DNA of 64,000 nucleotides from an uncultured Christensenellaceae bacterium (GTDB lineage Bacteria; Bacillota; Clostridia; Christensenellales; UMGS416): NCBI GenBank assembly GCA_944376795.1, contig CALWDW010000052.1:1-64000 (forward strand), in the 5' to 3' direction. Shown here one piece after another: positions 35,968 through 44,460 of the stretch; position 1 is the first letter of the stretch, and the number at the start of each line of letters is the position of its first letter. Both the position numbers and the translations under genes were made by a program. The notes under the pieces were generated by a model that did no database searches, was not told the DNA's origin, and worked only from the letters and a program-made list of their open reading frames with translations.

Positions 35968-36021
35968 AACAGCCTCCTATTCTGCCTCCCGCAGGCGACA
36001 GCCCCGCATCAATGAAATCGC

Positions 36022-36792
36022 TTAACGCCACGCCGCCACGGCCAGCAGGAAGAGAACCTCTCCCACCTCATTGGCCGCGCCAAGGCAATCTCCCGTCAAC
36101 CCTCCAAGTTTATGCGAGAGCGTAACGCATAGGAAAACCGCCGACAGTTGAGCGATCGCCCAGCCCGCAAACCAGCTCCAGCGCGCGGTGATGGCCAGCA
36201 GCGCCGTTCCCATCAGGAAGGCAGGGATCCATTGGCGCCAACCCATGTCGGCCAAAAAGATCCGTCCCGCCCCGTCGGGACGCGCCGGCTTTCCCAAAGC
36301 GGCCGCCGTGACAATGCTCATGCGTCCCGCCATGGCCGTCATGGACCAGAGCAGCAGCCCGGACAGCCATTCCCCCTCTGCCAGGATTCCGCCCAACAGA
36401 ACGGTCTTCATCAAGAGCGTTAGGCACATACCCAGCACACCAAAGGCTCCCGACCGGCTGTCCTTCATGATTTCCAGGGCACGCTCCCGGGTGCGTCCCG
36501 AGAACACGCCGTCACAGGTATCTCCCAGTCCGTCCAGATGCAGGGCGCCCGTAATCATAGTCACCCCTAGGATCCCGGCCACCGCGCCCACATAGGGCAG
36601 ATGGGTCAGCCGGTCAGCCAGCAACCAGATTCCGAAGCCAAAAACCCCGACGGCCGCTCCTACCCACGGAAAAAAAACGGCGCAGCCCGGGAAATCTCCC
36701 TCTCCAATGCGCAGCGAAACATTGATGGGAATGCGCGTCATAAACTGCAGCGCCAGCACAAAACGCCGCCCCAACGTCCTTATTCCCTGCAT
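36022..36792 (-). CDS. cobS: Adenosylcobinamide-GDP ribazoletransferase
   Basis: Integral membrane cobalamin synthase, 256 residues, joining adenosylcobinamide-GDP with alpha-ribazole (phosphate). The N-terminal QFMTRIPINV and the conserved LHLDGLGDTCDGVFSG (about 83-98), followed by ERALEIMKDSRSGAFG (about 102-117), are diagnostic. Several hydrophobic segments follow. The start overlaps the end of cobU by 13 bases. With cobU and the cobC-like gene it gives the late steps of B12 assembly; the rest of the pathway is not in this window. Confidence 0.95.
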   Translation of the reverse strand: MQGIRTLGRRFVLALQFMTRIPINVSLRIGEGDFPGCAVFFPWVGAAVGVFGFGIWLLADRLTHLPYVGAVAGILGVTMITGALHLDGLGDTCDGVFSGRTRERALEIMKDSRSGAFGVLGMCLTLLMKTVLLGGILAEGEWLSGLLLWSMTAMAGRMSIVTAAALGKPARPDGAGRIFLADMGWRQWIPAFLMGTALLAITARWSWFAGWAIAQLSAVFLCVTLSHKLGGLTGDCLGAANEVGEVLFLLAVAAWR

Positions 36793-37352
36793 ATCGGTCC
36801 TCCCTTGACATAAAGAGGTAAGCCGGACACCATAAAAATCACGGTGCCGGCCTGGGCAGCCAGCCGTTGATTAGCCCGGCCGGCAATATCCCGAAACGCT
36901 CTGCCCATAGGATACGCAGGAACCATGCCCATGCCGATCTCGTTGGTTACAGCCAACACCTCCCCAGGATATGCTACAGTTCCTCGAAGCAGCTTGCCGA
37001 TTTCCTCTTCCACATAGCGCTCGGCTTGGGCAATGGACTCCAAAGACGGTGCATCCCAATCCAGCTCGCATTCCATCAAAAGATTGGTAATCATCAGCGT
37101 CACGCAGTCCAGAAGGATCACCCCAGGCTGCGCCGAGGCCATCACCTGGTCCAGATCCTTATAAGCCTCCACGGTCGGCCAGCTGTCCGGCCGCTGGGCA
37201 CGATGCCGGCGAATCCGGTCCTCCATCTCCGCATCGCTGGGCGTCGCCGTGGCCAAGTAAGTAACCGGTACTCCGCGCTCTTTGGCCAGCTGCTCGGCCA
37301 TACGGCTCTTGCCGCTGCGGGCGCCGCCGGTCAGCAGCGTCAATCCACCCAT
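36780..37352 (-). CDS. cobU: Adenosylcobinamide kinase / guanylyltransferase
   Basis: Bifunctional enzyme of about 190 residues that phosphorylates adenosylcobinamide and transfers GMP to it. The P-loop is GGARSGKS (9-16) and the family's TYLATATPSDAEMEDRI-RRH segment (30-50), with the conserved RH where the guanylylated His is expected, is intact; VTNEIGMGMVPAYPMGRAFRD is a CobU hallmark. ATG 37352 is used because GGGAGG lies ten bases upstream. It overlaps both neighbours (NUDIX by 13 bases, cobS by 13). Confidence 0.95.
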   Translation of the reverse strand: MGGLTLLTGGARSGKSRMAEQLAKERGVPVTYLATATPSDAEMEDRIRRHRAQRPDSWPTVEAYKDLDQVMASAQPGVILLDCVTLMITNLLMECELDWDAPSLESIAQAERYVEEEIGKLLRGTVAYPGEVLAVTNEIGMGMVPAYPMGRAFRDIAGRANQRLAAQAGTVIFMVSGLPLYVKGGPICRE

Positions 37353-37801
37353 GATCCACAGTCCTCCCATTCTCTCCACAAGGCGGCGGTATGGGCAAGG
37401 AAAGCATCCCCTCGCGCGGCAATCCGTCCAATCATCTGCCGGTCGGCCGGCAGAAAGAGCGCAGGCTCCAGCTCCTGCGGCGTTTTCCACAGGAACTGTG
37501 CCACGCCGTCCAACGGCTGCGGTGTCTGTCCTTCTTCCATCCGGCAGTGGTAAAAGAGAAGCGTTACCCGCTTCTCAAACTGTTCCACCACCATGGCGTC
37601 CATGATGGGGCCCACCTGGACACGGATTCCTAATTCCTCGATCATTTCCCGCGCAAGAGCCTGCCGCGGCGTTTCGCCCGGATCCACCTTGCCGCCGGGG
37701 AATTCCCAAAACCCTCCCCCTGTCAGCACGTTCTCCCGCTGGCTCACCAAAAGCCGGCCTTCCCGCTGAATCAGCGCGGCCACAACTACAATCTGCTTCA
37801 T
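37340..37801 (-). CDS. NUDIX hydrolase (MutT-like)
   Basis: A 153-residue NUDIX protein. The Nudix box begins GGKVDPGETPRQALAREM and ends IEELGI, with all catalytic glutamates. The QRENVLTGGGFWEFPGG lead-in is typical of MutT proteins, which hydrolyse 8-oxo-dGTP and keep the nucleotide pool clean. It starts by an ATGA overlap with the GNAT gene and ends by overlapping cobU. ATG 37801 has GGAG eight bases upstream. Substrate specificity among MutT-like enzymes cannot be decided here. Confidence 0.88.
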   Translation of the reverse strand: MKQIVVVAALIQREGRLLVSQRENVLTGGGFWEFPGGKVDPGETPRQALAREMIEELGIRVQVGPIMDAMVVEQFEKRVTLLFYHCRMEEGQTPQPLDGVAQFLWKTPQELEPALFLPADRQMIGRIAARGDAFLAHTAALWREWEDCGSWVD

Positions 37802-38940
37802 ACATACATCTCCTGGAGCCACATGCTCCGCGGCGGAAAAACCGCTTGCAGCTGGGCTATCGTCGTATCCTCCTTGTCCTGTGCGAAAACCAATCCAGCG
37901 GTTTCCGGCGCCGCATATCCCATAAGTACCGCTGTCCATGCACGGATATCCCCCCACGCGCGCGGCGCTTCGTCCTCTCTTTGACAGTGAATCTGGCCCT
38001 CTTTCTCCGACAGCCGATAACAGCCGCTATTGACCGGAAGAAAGGGATCCTCCACCGCGATGACGCAGTCCAATCCCTCCGGGCATTGTATGCCTTCAAG
38101 GCAGGCCGCAAAATTCAGGACCCGCACCATGTCTCGATCCACCACGGTACGCACTGCGCCCGGGATACCCACTGCGTCATCCAACGGTGAAAGCCAAGCC
38201 GCCTCAGATACCTTCCCCTCGGCGAACAAAGCAAGCATGAGTCCCTTCATATCCTCGCCGGCCCAGTCGGCGACCGACCAACGGCCTTCCGAACACGATG
38301 CCAGCAGATAGCCTTCCGACGTTCCCGACTCCCAAAAAGCCAGCCGGGCGCCTCCCATCGCCTCATCCTCATAGCGCTGACGCATATCCAACGAATCCCG
38401 CAGACGGTAGCCGTCCAAGGTCTTAACCCATTCGCGATAAATCCGCGCCATATGCGCAAATTCCTCGGATGCGGGACGCTCGATCCACTGGAGAATACCG
38501 TCGCTTCGGCCGCAGTGCACGGCCTGCGCCGCAGATAGTTTCCACGAAAAAGCGCGATACCCTGCCGTCCATCCGTATTTTTCGTAGAACGCATAGGAAA
38601 ACGGATACAGATACGCCAGTGCCGTCCCCTCCCTCCGCAGGATACGGTGACTCTCATCCAGCAGCGTACGCGCCAGCCCGCGGCCCCGGCAGTCCTGCGC
38701 CGTGGCCACACCCGCCACGGCACAGGCTGGCAGTTCCCGGCCGCGCAGCGCCAACGTGCTCCGGTTTAGGTGCACCATACTGGTCAAACGGCCGTCCTCC
38801 CGGATTCCCAGGATGCTTCCTTCCCGGACGAAATTTTCGGCATACCACGCTGTCCATTGCCGGCTGTCCTCCGGAAATGCCTCCAGCCAGAGCGCCATCC
38901 AATCCTCTCGATCCGCTTCGGTCAGTGTGATTCCCCGCAT
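37798..38940 (-). CDS. Eis-like GNAT acetyltransferase
   Basis: A 380-residue protein with an N-terminal GNAT domain (acetyl-CoA loop VATAQDCRGRGLARTLL, about 78-94), a central GNAT-like region (about 130-270), and a C-terminal sterol-carrier-like domain (about 280-375), the three-part plan of Eis. Such enzymes acetylate lysines or, in resistant strains, aminoglycosides. ATG 38940 follows AGGAG; the in-frame GTG at 38946 overlaps that site. It overlaps the DUF2156 gene by 19 bases. Target unknown. Confidence 0.85.
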   Translation of the reverse strand: MRGITLTEADREDWMALWLEAFPEDSRQWTAWYAENFVREGSILGIREDGRLTSMVHLNRSTLALRGRELPACAVAGVATAQDCRGRGLARTLLDESHRILRREGTALAYLYPFSYAFYEKYGWTAGYRAFSWKLSAAQAVHCGRSDGILQWIERPASEEFAHMARIYREWVKTLDGYRLRDSLDMRQRYEDEAMGGARLAFWESGTSEGYLLASCSEGRWSVADWAGEDMKGLMLALFAEGKVSEAAWLSPLDDAVGIPGAVRTVVDRDMVRVLNFAACLEGIQCPEGLDCVIAVEDPFLPVNSGCYRLSEKEGQIHCQREDEAPRAWGDIRAWTAVLMGYAAPETAGLVFAQDKEDTTIAQLQAVFPPRSMWLQEMYV

Positions 38941-39845
38941 GCGCACTCCTTCTCCCGTAGCGTATACTTGGGAAGCAGCAAAACCGGCTTATAGGAGAGC
39001 TTAGCCTTACGCATCCCTTCAATTCCCATGTCTTCCGCCCGATTCAGCAGGGCCACCTTCCCGTCCCAGTACTGGGCGCCCAGCATATTGATCATTGCAA
39101 ATGCACCGTTATAGTCCGGATCAGCCTTCTCCAGGTGAACCAGCGCCATATCCGGCGCATACTGTTCTCCAACCTGGAAGGCAACAGGCCGGTCCTCCAC
39201 CGTAAGGAGTACGCCGTGAAGCTCCAGCGCCTCCATATGGGTCAACGCTTGGATCACCACTTCCCGCTCTGCCAAATCTACAATCCCGTCTTCCTCTCTT
39301 TTCCCGGCGGCCCAGCGGTCGAAAACAGCGAGGCAGTCCTCCAAATCATCCGGCGTCAATTCCCGCGACGCATAGGCGTAGCTGCGCACAAAGGCATTCA
39401 CATGGTTCTTCTTTCCATGATACCGCTTTCCCCGCAGGGTCGCCAGGTCCGTCGTATTGTAAACATATTCCGCGTTATCCCTATCGTCTTCCACGGAAAA
39501 ACAGTCCCGGCAGTACGCCTGCATCCGCTCCAAGCATGCATCCCCCGCTCCCTTAAGCAGAAAGCGCCAGCCGCGATCCTTAGCGTCCTGCCGCAGGACG
39601 TCCATGGCATGGGCAAAATCCGCGCCGTCCGGCGCCAGAGGTGGATAATAACCCTGGTGCCCTCCCAGCGCTCCGTCTCCGCACAAATAGATCGCGTCTT
39701 CATCAAAGCAAATCTGGATATTCCACTCCTTCTGCCACAGGAACATATTCCCAAAGCAGTAATTGGCGTTGTCATACTTCATATGCCGCAGCATTTCTTT
39801 AAATGGAGCCCGGTCTTCTAAGGTGATGTGCCGAAAGGCTAGCAT
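38922..39845 (-). CDS. DUF2156 (LPG synthase C-terminal-like) protein
   Basis: A 307-residue soluble protein of the DUF2156 family: a tandem GNAT fold related to the catalytic half of MprF, which moves amino acids from tRNA to phosphatidylglycerol. Seen are YDNANYCFGNMFLWQ (about 24-38), the RGKRYHGKKNHVNAF stretch (about 138-152), and the final NRAEDMGIEGMRKAKLSY (about 270-287). It lacks MprF's membrane domain, so the aminoacyl acceptor is probably soluble. ATG 39845 follows AAAGGAGG. It heads an operon with the Eis-like, NUDIX, cobU, cobS and cobC-like genes. Confidence 0.85.
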   Translation of the reverse strand: MLAFRHITLEDRAPFKEMLRHMKYDNANYCFGNMFLWQKEWNIQICFDEDAIYLCGDGALGGHQGYYPPLAPDGADFAHAMDVLRQDAKDRGWRFLLKGAGDACLERMQAYCRDCFSVEDDRDNAEYVYNTTDLATLRGKRYHGKKNHVNAFVRSYAYASRELTPDDLEDCLAVFDRWAAGKREEDGIVDLAEREVVIQALTHMEALELHGVLLTVEDRPVAFQVGEQYAPDMALVHLEKADPDYNGAFAMINMLGAQYWDGKVALLNRAEDMGIEGMRKAKLSYKPVLLLPKYTLREKECACGESH

Positions 39846-39870
39846 GCTACTCCTCCTTTTTCCCGCACTC

Positions 39871-39899
39871 ATTATAGCACGGCGCCGGCATAATTCCAA
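39871..39899 (-). promoter_or_regulatory. sigma-A promoter of the DUF2156-GNAT-NUDIX-cob operon
   Basis: Minus-strand TTGGAA (39899-39894), a 17-base spacer and extended TGCTATAAT (hexamer 39876-39871), 26 bases before the DUF2156 start. Confidence 0.8.
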
Positions 39900-40017
39900 C
39901 TATTTTTATCAACATTATGGATACACTCCATTGGAGCCGTCCATACGGTCAAGCTCTCCGGTTCTAGGATTCCCTGCCCGTACCACGTTCGATCTGTCTT
40001 TTCTCAGCCGCCTTCCC

Positions 40018-40051
40018 GCAAAAAGGCGGCCGGAATCCCCATTCCGGCCGC
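40018..40051 (-). terminator. Strong terminator after the NUDIX gene at 40.1 kb
   Basis: Perfect 11-bp arms GCGGCCGGAAT (40026-40036) and ATTCCGGCCGC (40041-40051) around a CCCC/GGGG loop; the minus strand runs into CTTTTTGC. Confidence 0.85.
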
Positions 40052-40114
40052 GCAGCCTCCTGCCCGCACGGCAGCCTCGCCAGTGCAGGATAAACTGGCA
40101 GCCTCCATACGCTA

Positions 40115-40525
40115 TCAGCCCCGGATTTTCTCCAGCTCAGCAAAGAGAACCGGCGTAATATCTCGATAGGTTAGGTTCTCGGGCAGAGCTGCAAACGTCC
40201 CAACTTCCGCCATTTCGCTCTCCGGCAGTGCGCCCAGATCACGGATCTCCGCCACAAACACCATACCCGCGGAGCCTCCAGCCGCATCCCCCGCCCAATA
40301 ATCACACAACGGCGTTATCGTGAAGGAAATGGCTCCCGCTTCCTCAAAGAGTTCCCGCTTCGCGGCGTCCAAAGGGCTCTCTCCCGGCTCAATGTGGCCT
40401 CCCTGGGTTTCCCAGGTATCCCGCTCCTTGTGCCGGCTCAGCAGGATTTTCCCCCGGTACAGGGACAGAACCACCACGTACCGGTACTCCCCTAAGGTAT
40501 ACAGCTCGTACGTCTGGCACATCAT
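40115..40525 (-). CDS. NUDIX hydrolase
   Basis: A 136-residue NUDIX protein. The box starts GGHIEPGESPLDAAKREL and ends FEEAGA, with the catalytic Glu residues intact. It begins by overlapping the end of the kinase-GNAT fusion gene (TGA inside ATGATG), so the two are co-translated. Relatives act on nucleotides, dinucleotide polyphosphates or nucleotide sugars. It is one of three NUDIX genes within 5 kb and the last of its operon, before a strong terminator. Confidence 0.87.
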   Translation of the reverse strand: MMCQTYELYTLGEYRYVVVLSLYRGKILLSRHKERDTWETQGGHIEPGESPLDAAKRELFEEAGAISFTITPLCDYWAGDAAGGSAGMVFVAEIRDLGALPESEMAEVGTFAALPENLTYRDITPVLFAELEKIRG

Positions 40526-41538
40526 GGGTTTTCTTCCTCCAACCGGCCAGCCTTGCGCACAAGTCGCTGCACGGGATAGCCGTTCTCCAGCAGCAGTTCC
40601 CCTTCCTCGAACCCAAATCTTTTGTACAGCGCCCGCGGAGCATCCCCCTTCGCGTCCTCTTGGCGGAAGGTGGTCACGGTCATATCCCTTCCCGAATCCA
40701 TGCGCTCCATCGCCTCCCGGAGCAGGCGCGACGCGATACCCTGCCGTCGATGATCAGGGGACACCGCCAGACAGCATAGCATGTTATGCTTTCGGGAAAA
40801 AAGCAGTACGCCTACCACCGCCCCGTCTTCCTTGACACAGAGGGCGCGCTTCTCCCCCATAAAACGCTGCACCGTTTGGCGGTGCTGCGCCAGCGCTTCC
40901 GGCGTCTCCAGTCCGGGAAAGTTCCACGCAACCCGTTCCACCAGCGCCATCCAAGAATCCAGATCTTCGTCCGCTCCATATTGGACGCACTTGTCTAGGG
41001 TTTTGCGATAAGCATTCGCAATGGCCGCGGCGTTTTTTTCCAACGGCTGTGCTCCATCCAACCGCAGCACAGGGCACGCCAGCTGACCGAGCCACGCCTC
41101 GTGCCGCTCCCGGGTACAGGAGGCGGCAGCGGTCTCATAGCCTGCGGCATCCTGCAGGAAGGCCTGGTGATTCTGGTACATATCTCCTCCAGGCAGGACG
41201 CGCGGGCCGAATTCCTCTTCCTCCCGGCGCCGCACGCGGGCGACGCGCAGCGCCGCATCGGCCGTCAAATACACAGCCAGCCGAAAAAACGGGTCAAAAT
41301 ACTGATGGAAGCTGTCCATTGATCCCGCCATGACGAATTCCCCCGCCTTCCTGGCCGCGTCCATCAGCCGGTAGATCCTTTCTGGGCGGGAAAACATTAC
41401 CGTGTAGGGTACTTCCGTATCCGTTCGCCATATGTAGTCATCGATATCCAGAAACGCGATGCCCAGCTCTTGGGCCACAAGTTTTCCAACACTCGTCTTT
41501 CCGGCTCCCGCCGGTCCAAGTATGATCATTCCCCACAT
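40522..41538 (-). CDS. P-loop kinase - GNAT acetyltransferase fusion
   Basis: A 338-residue two-domain protein. Residues 1-180 form a shikimate-kinase/adenylate-kinase-like P-loop domain: GPAGAGKTS (8-16), FLDIDDYIWR (about 29-38) for the Mg/substrate side, and a lid region with VRRREEEEFG. Residues about 190-335 are a GNAT domain with the acetyl-CoA loop LAVSPDHRRQGIASRLL. ATG 41538 follows AGGAGG by six bases; longer in-frame starts lack a site. It lies between two NUDIX genes. A single substrate that is both phosphorylated and acetylated is an inference only. Confidence 0.75.
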   Translation of the reverse strand: MWGMIILGPAGAGKTSVGKLVAQELGIAFLDIDDYIWRTDTEVPYTVMFSRPERIYRLMDAARKAGEFVMAGSMDSFHQYFDPFFRLAVYLTADAALRVARVRRREEEEFGPRVLPGGDMYQNHQAFLQDAAGYETAAASCTRERHEAWLGQLACPVLRLDGAQPLEKNAAAIANAYRKTLDKCVQYGADEDLDSWMALVERVAWNFPGLETPEALAQHRQTVQRFMGEKRALCVKEDGAVVGVLLFSRKHNMLCCLAVSPDHRRQGIASRLLREAMERMDSGRDMTVTTFRQEDAKGDAPRALYKRFGFEEGELLLENGYPVQRLVRKAGRLEEENP

Positions 41539-41576
41539 GGGGCGCCTCCTGCCTCTGTCCGCAACAGTCGTATTCC

Positions 41577-42101
41577 TCACCCGGCGTGTCTCTCCCAGCC
41601 CTCACACCGGCATGCCGCCTCGTCCTCGCCGGAAGAAACGCCGTAAAGATAACCCCAGCCCCGCTGAGGGTTCGCGGCATATGGAATGGGCAGGAGTCCC
41701 CCCTTCCCATAGACGGCGCACCGTATAAGCTGCTTAGTGAGATCCGGAACATCCTCCCTTTCCAGGGCTTCCTCCCAATCCATCCAGACCACCGCATCGT
41801 TCTCGTCATGATCCGAAACCGCTTCGCCGGAAATATACTCCACCCCAAAGGCTATGTACCAATCGTGGGGATTAAAGCGAATCGCCAAAATCTGCCGGGG
41901 TTCAACCCGTACCCGTGTCTCTTCATAGAACTCTCGCTTGACCGCGTCCTGCGGCGTTTCCCCGTACTGCACATAGCCCCCCGGCACGATAAACTTGCCC
42001 CTTCCGGATCCATAGGTATGCCGTGCAAGCAGCACCTTTCCCTCCCGGAGAACAACGCCGGTAACCGATTGACACCAGTTGGTTTGACTTCCTTCCTCCA
42101 T
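41577..42101 (-). CDS. NUDIX hydrolase
   Basis: A 174-residue NUDIX protein. The box reads GGYVQYGETPQDAVKREF then YEETRV, with the first catalytic Glu in place. The first Nudix Gly-Gly is preceded by FIVPGG, typical of ADP-ribose/nucleotide-sugar-like members. An extra C-terminal ~40 residues (PYAANPQRGWGYLYG...) extends beyond the usual fold. ATG 42101 follows AAGGAGG. It precedes the kinase-GNAT fusion by 38 bases in the same direction. Confidence 0.85.
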   Translation of the reverse strand: MEEGSQTNWCQSVTGVVLREGKVLLARHTYGSGRGKFIVPGGYVQYGETPQDAVKREFYEETRVRVEPRQILAIRFNPHDWYIAFGVEYISGEAVSDHDENDAVVWMDWEEALEREDVPDLTKQLIRCAVYGKGGLLPIPYAANPQRGWGYLYGVSSGEDEAACRCEGWERHAG

Positions 42102-42343
42102 TGAGAACCTCCTTTTCGCAATGCCTTCGCCCATCGTTTTCCATTCTCCCGGCTCATGCAAAGGAGGCGCAGCCCTTCCTTAAGCAGCAGGAAGGGGCCA
42201 AGCACCCCCACCCTATTTTCCTTCCTTCATGCTTCCGCCAGCCACATCGTCTGCGGCGCGGCATTCCCATGCCTTCAGTCTTTGGCCGGCACCCCAGCCG
42301 CAGGCTTGCGCCGTCCTGATCAGCGCCCGATCAAAGGCATCGC

Positions 42344-43012
42344 CTATACGCAGGGCCCAACCTCCGGCGGTCCAAAGCCAAAGTGCTCTGCGACAAGCCG
42401 TGCAGTTGCTTCGGCGGTGCGGGTATCTTCCCGTTCCAGCCAAAAATACCGGCTCCCCTTGACATCTTCCCAAAGCGCGCGGTTCACGGTCTCCAGCGCC
42501 CTCTGACAGTTTTCCTTTGCGACGGCGGGATCAGCCGCACTCTCGATGTACCGCCGGAAACCTTCATGATCATGGCGTTGGCAGTATTCCTCTATAACGC
42601 CAGAAGGCTCACGGAGAAGATAGGCAATACGCTTCTCGTCGGTCAATGCCTCCGCCTCATCCAGGAACAGGTGTGCATCGCATAGCACCCTTTGGTCTGC
42701 AGACAGCCGAATCAAGTCCAAAATCACAAAGTCCAGCTGCTGCCGGGTATTGTTCACGAGCCAGCGGCTGTACTCCTCTACCGGGCGAAGAAAGAATGCA
42801 TCGGCACTGGCAAACACCAGATTCATATCCGGTTGATCGGCCGGGGTAGACAGTTCCCTGTGGCGGTCAAATGCCGCATCCACGTCATAGACTGGCATGG
42901 AATACCACGCACCCAGCAGACGCGAGACGGTGCTCTTTCCCCCGCAGGCCGTCCCCGCGATAAAGTACACGTTTTTCAAGTACTCCTTCAGCACATGATC
43001 CTGTATCCGCAT
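42344..43012 (-). CDS. P-loop kinase-like protein
   Basis: A 222-residue protein with a Walker A motif GTACGGKST (20-28) near the N-terminus, followed by YDVDAAFDRHR (about 38-48), resembling nucleoside/shikimate-type kinases. The rest is mainly helical and ends in WLEREDTRTAEATARLVAEHFG, similar to (d)NMP kinase C-termini. Function not recognised. ATG 43012 follows AAGGAG. It sits between the bile salt hydrolase gene and a NUDIX gene, separated by about 100-240 bases on each side. Confidence 0.7.
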   Translation of the reverse strand: MRIQDHVLKEYLKNVYFIAGTACGGKSTVSRLLGAWYSMPVYDVDAAFDRHRELSTPADQPDMNLVFASADAFFLRPVEEYSRWLVNNTRQQLDFVILDLIRLSADQRVLCDAHLFLDEAEALTDEKRIAYLLREPSGVIEEYCQRHDHEGFRRYIESAADPAVAKENCQRALETVNRALWEDVKGSRYFWLEREDTRTAEATARLVAEHFGFGPPEVGPCV

Positions 43013-43121
43013 GGAGATCTCCTTCATCCTTTTATTGCATGGGCGCAAAAGCGCGCCCCGCCATCGCAGGCAAGCGCTGTCCGTATGAAACCCGTGCGGC
43101 TTCTTTCTCTACAGCCCTGGA

Positions 43122-44096
43122 TCAGTTCTGTAAGTAGATGCTCTGCCTGTTCCGCAGCGGATAGCAGATGATCTCCGCGCCATCCAGATTTTCTCGATGC
43201 ATGTCCACCGCCGAGATTTGCCGGTTCTCATAGGTTGTATAATAATAGATTCCCCTGTCCATATTGCAGCAGGACGTATAGACCGTTATCCCGTAGCGAT
43301 CCTCCCCTGTATGGGTACATCCGCGGGTCTCCCCAACGGAGTCAAGGATATGGAAGAACTGGCCGACACTCTCTTCCTCCGACGAGCCTGATACGGAATT
43401 CAGCCGGGTAAAAGCCGCCCTTACAAAGCGTGAAGGTGAGGACGGATCGCCCGGCAGCCCCATCGCGCCCATACCGGTACAATATGGTTTCAGCTCCAAG
43501 CCTTCTGCGAAACTGTTTCGAGGCTCCTCACAGGTAAGCTGCATGTAGTGATGCAAATGGAGCATCTGGTACCCAAATGGCGGCTCATTGGTCAAGACGC
43601 CCACCGGGTTATCATAGACTTGTAAGCCTTCCTTCACCGCCTCCACCACAATAGCGCCGCTCTGATCGGCAATGAACCAGTGCAGCGGCGCCAAAGGCAG
43701 TTCTGGGCTAAAGGAAACATCCAATAGGTTCATACGAGAGAGCAGCTGCCGCGCCTCCGTCAGCGTGCCGCACCGGCCAAGCAGCCAGGGAATGAACTCA
43801 AAGGGGGTGATATTGTCATAGCCATCCCGTTCCGCCTTGTACTCCGCACTCACGGGAAAATTCAGCCCCGCCATGCTTAGTCCCTTTTCATTGGTGGCGT
43901 CATAATATAGAGGATAGCCGTCCACTGCGAGGGCCATGCCAATCATCGCATAGTGGCGGCTGAGCGTCCCCGCACGGCGGAAAGCAAATGGGTATTGGCG
44001 AGGCGTGATGACAACGGTTTCATTGCGAAAGCAGTCAAGATCAAGATTCCTGCCAAAGTAGTGTTCTCCCGAGGTATAGGTGATCGCTGTACACAT
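43122..44096 (-). CDS. bsh: Bile salt hydrolase (choloylglycine hydrolase)
   Basis: N-terminal-nucleophile amidase of 324 residues that removes glycine or taurine from conjugated bile acids. The ATG at 44096 (GGAG eight bases upstream) places the nucleophile at Cys2, exposed after Met removal. Other active-site residues are visible: Arg16 and Asp19 in FGRNLDLD, Asn69 in ATNEKGL, Asn170 in GVLTNEPPF, and Arg223 in PSRFVRAAF. The segments LHWFIAD and HRENLDGAEI resemble clostridial BSH rather than penicillin V acylase. No signal peptide, so cytoplasmic. It is transcribed among NUDIX and kinase genes with no bile transporter nearby. Confidence 0.92.
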   Translation of the reverse strand: MCTAITYTSGEHYFGRNLDLDCFRNETVVITPRQYPFAFRRAGTLSRHYAMIGMALAVDGYPLYYDATNEKGLSMAGLNFPVSAEYKAERDGYDNITPFEFIPWLLGRCGTLTEARQLLSRMNLLDVSFSPELPLAPLHWFIADQSGAIVVEAVKEGLQVYDNPVGVLTNEPPFGYQMLHLHHYMQLTCEEPRNSFAEGLELKPYCTGMGAMGLPGDPSSPSRFVRAAFTRLNSVSGSSEEESVGQFFHILDSVGETRGCTHTGEDRYGITVYTSCCNMDRGIYYYTTYENRQISAVDMHRENLDGAEIICYPLRNRQSIYLQN

Positions 44097-44460
44097 AAGT
44101 ATTTCTCCAATCAAAAGTTAGTCTGCTTAACCCAGTAGCCAGTATCCTTCCCCAAAACAAAATTTTTTCTCACCGGAGACTTCCATCCGGCACCACGAAC
44201 CCACTCCTCCCGGCAATGCCGCAAGCCCGCCTTTTCGGTCGGTATCTCTCTGTGCAGTTCTCTGCCGGCCCATCGAAACAACGCCATTATCCCAGGCTTC
44301 CCGGTCAGCAGCCCTTCAGCAGCATATCCTGTTCCATACGCCGCCACGCATCCCCAAGCAGCGTGCTCTTCTGATGTCATCCCGTTTGTTGGTTCCGGGC
44401 GGCGGCATTTCCGGCAATTGGCAGCCGTCGGCCGGTAACTCCGATCCGCCGCCCTATGCC
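44097..44460. other. 364-base stretch without a recognised gene
   Basis: Between the BSH start and the cyclase-fold gene's stop. A minus-strand frame from an ATG at 44383 to 44111 (about 90 residues) could encode protein, but has no ribosome binding site and matches no family I know. I see no riboswitch; a promoter for bsh is expected here but none is convincing. Confidence 0.4.

Noticed and set aside
44111-44383. A 90-residue minus-strand frame starting MTSEEHAAWGCVAAY
   Set aside because: No ribosome binding site, no recognised family, and the frame is open far upstream into the neighbouring gene's antisense; kept only as a note on the intergenic stretch.
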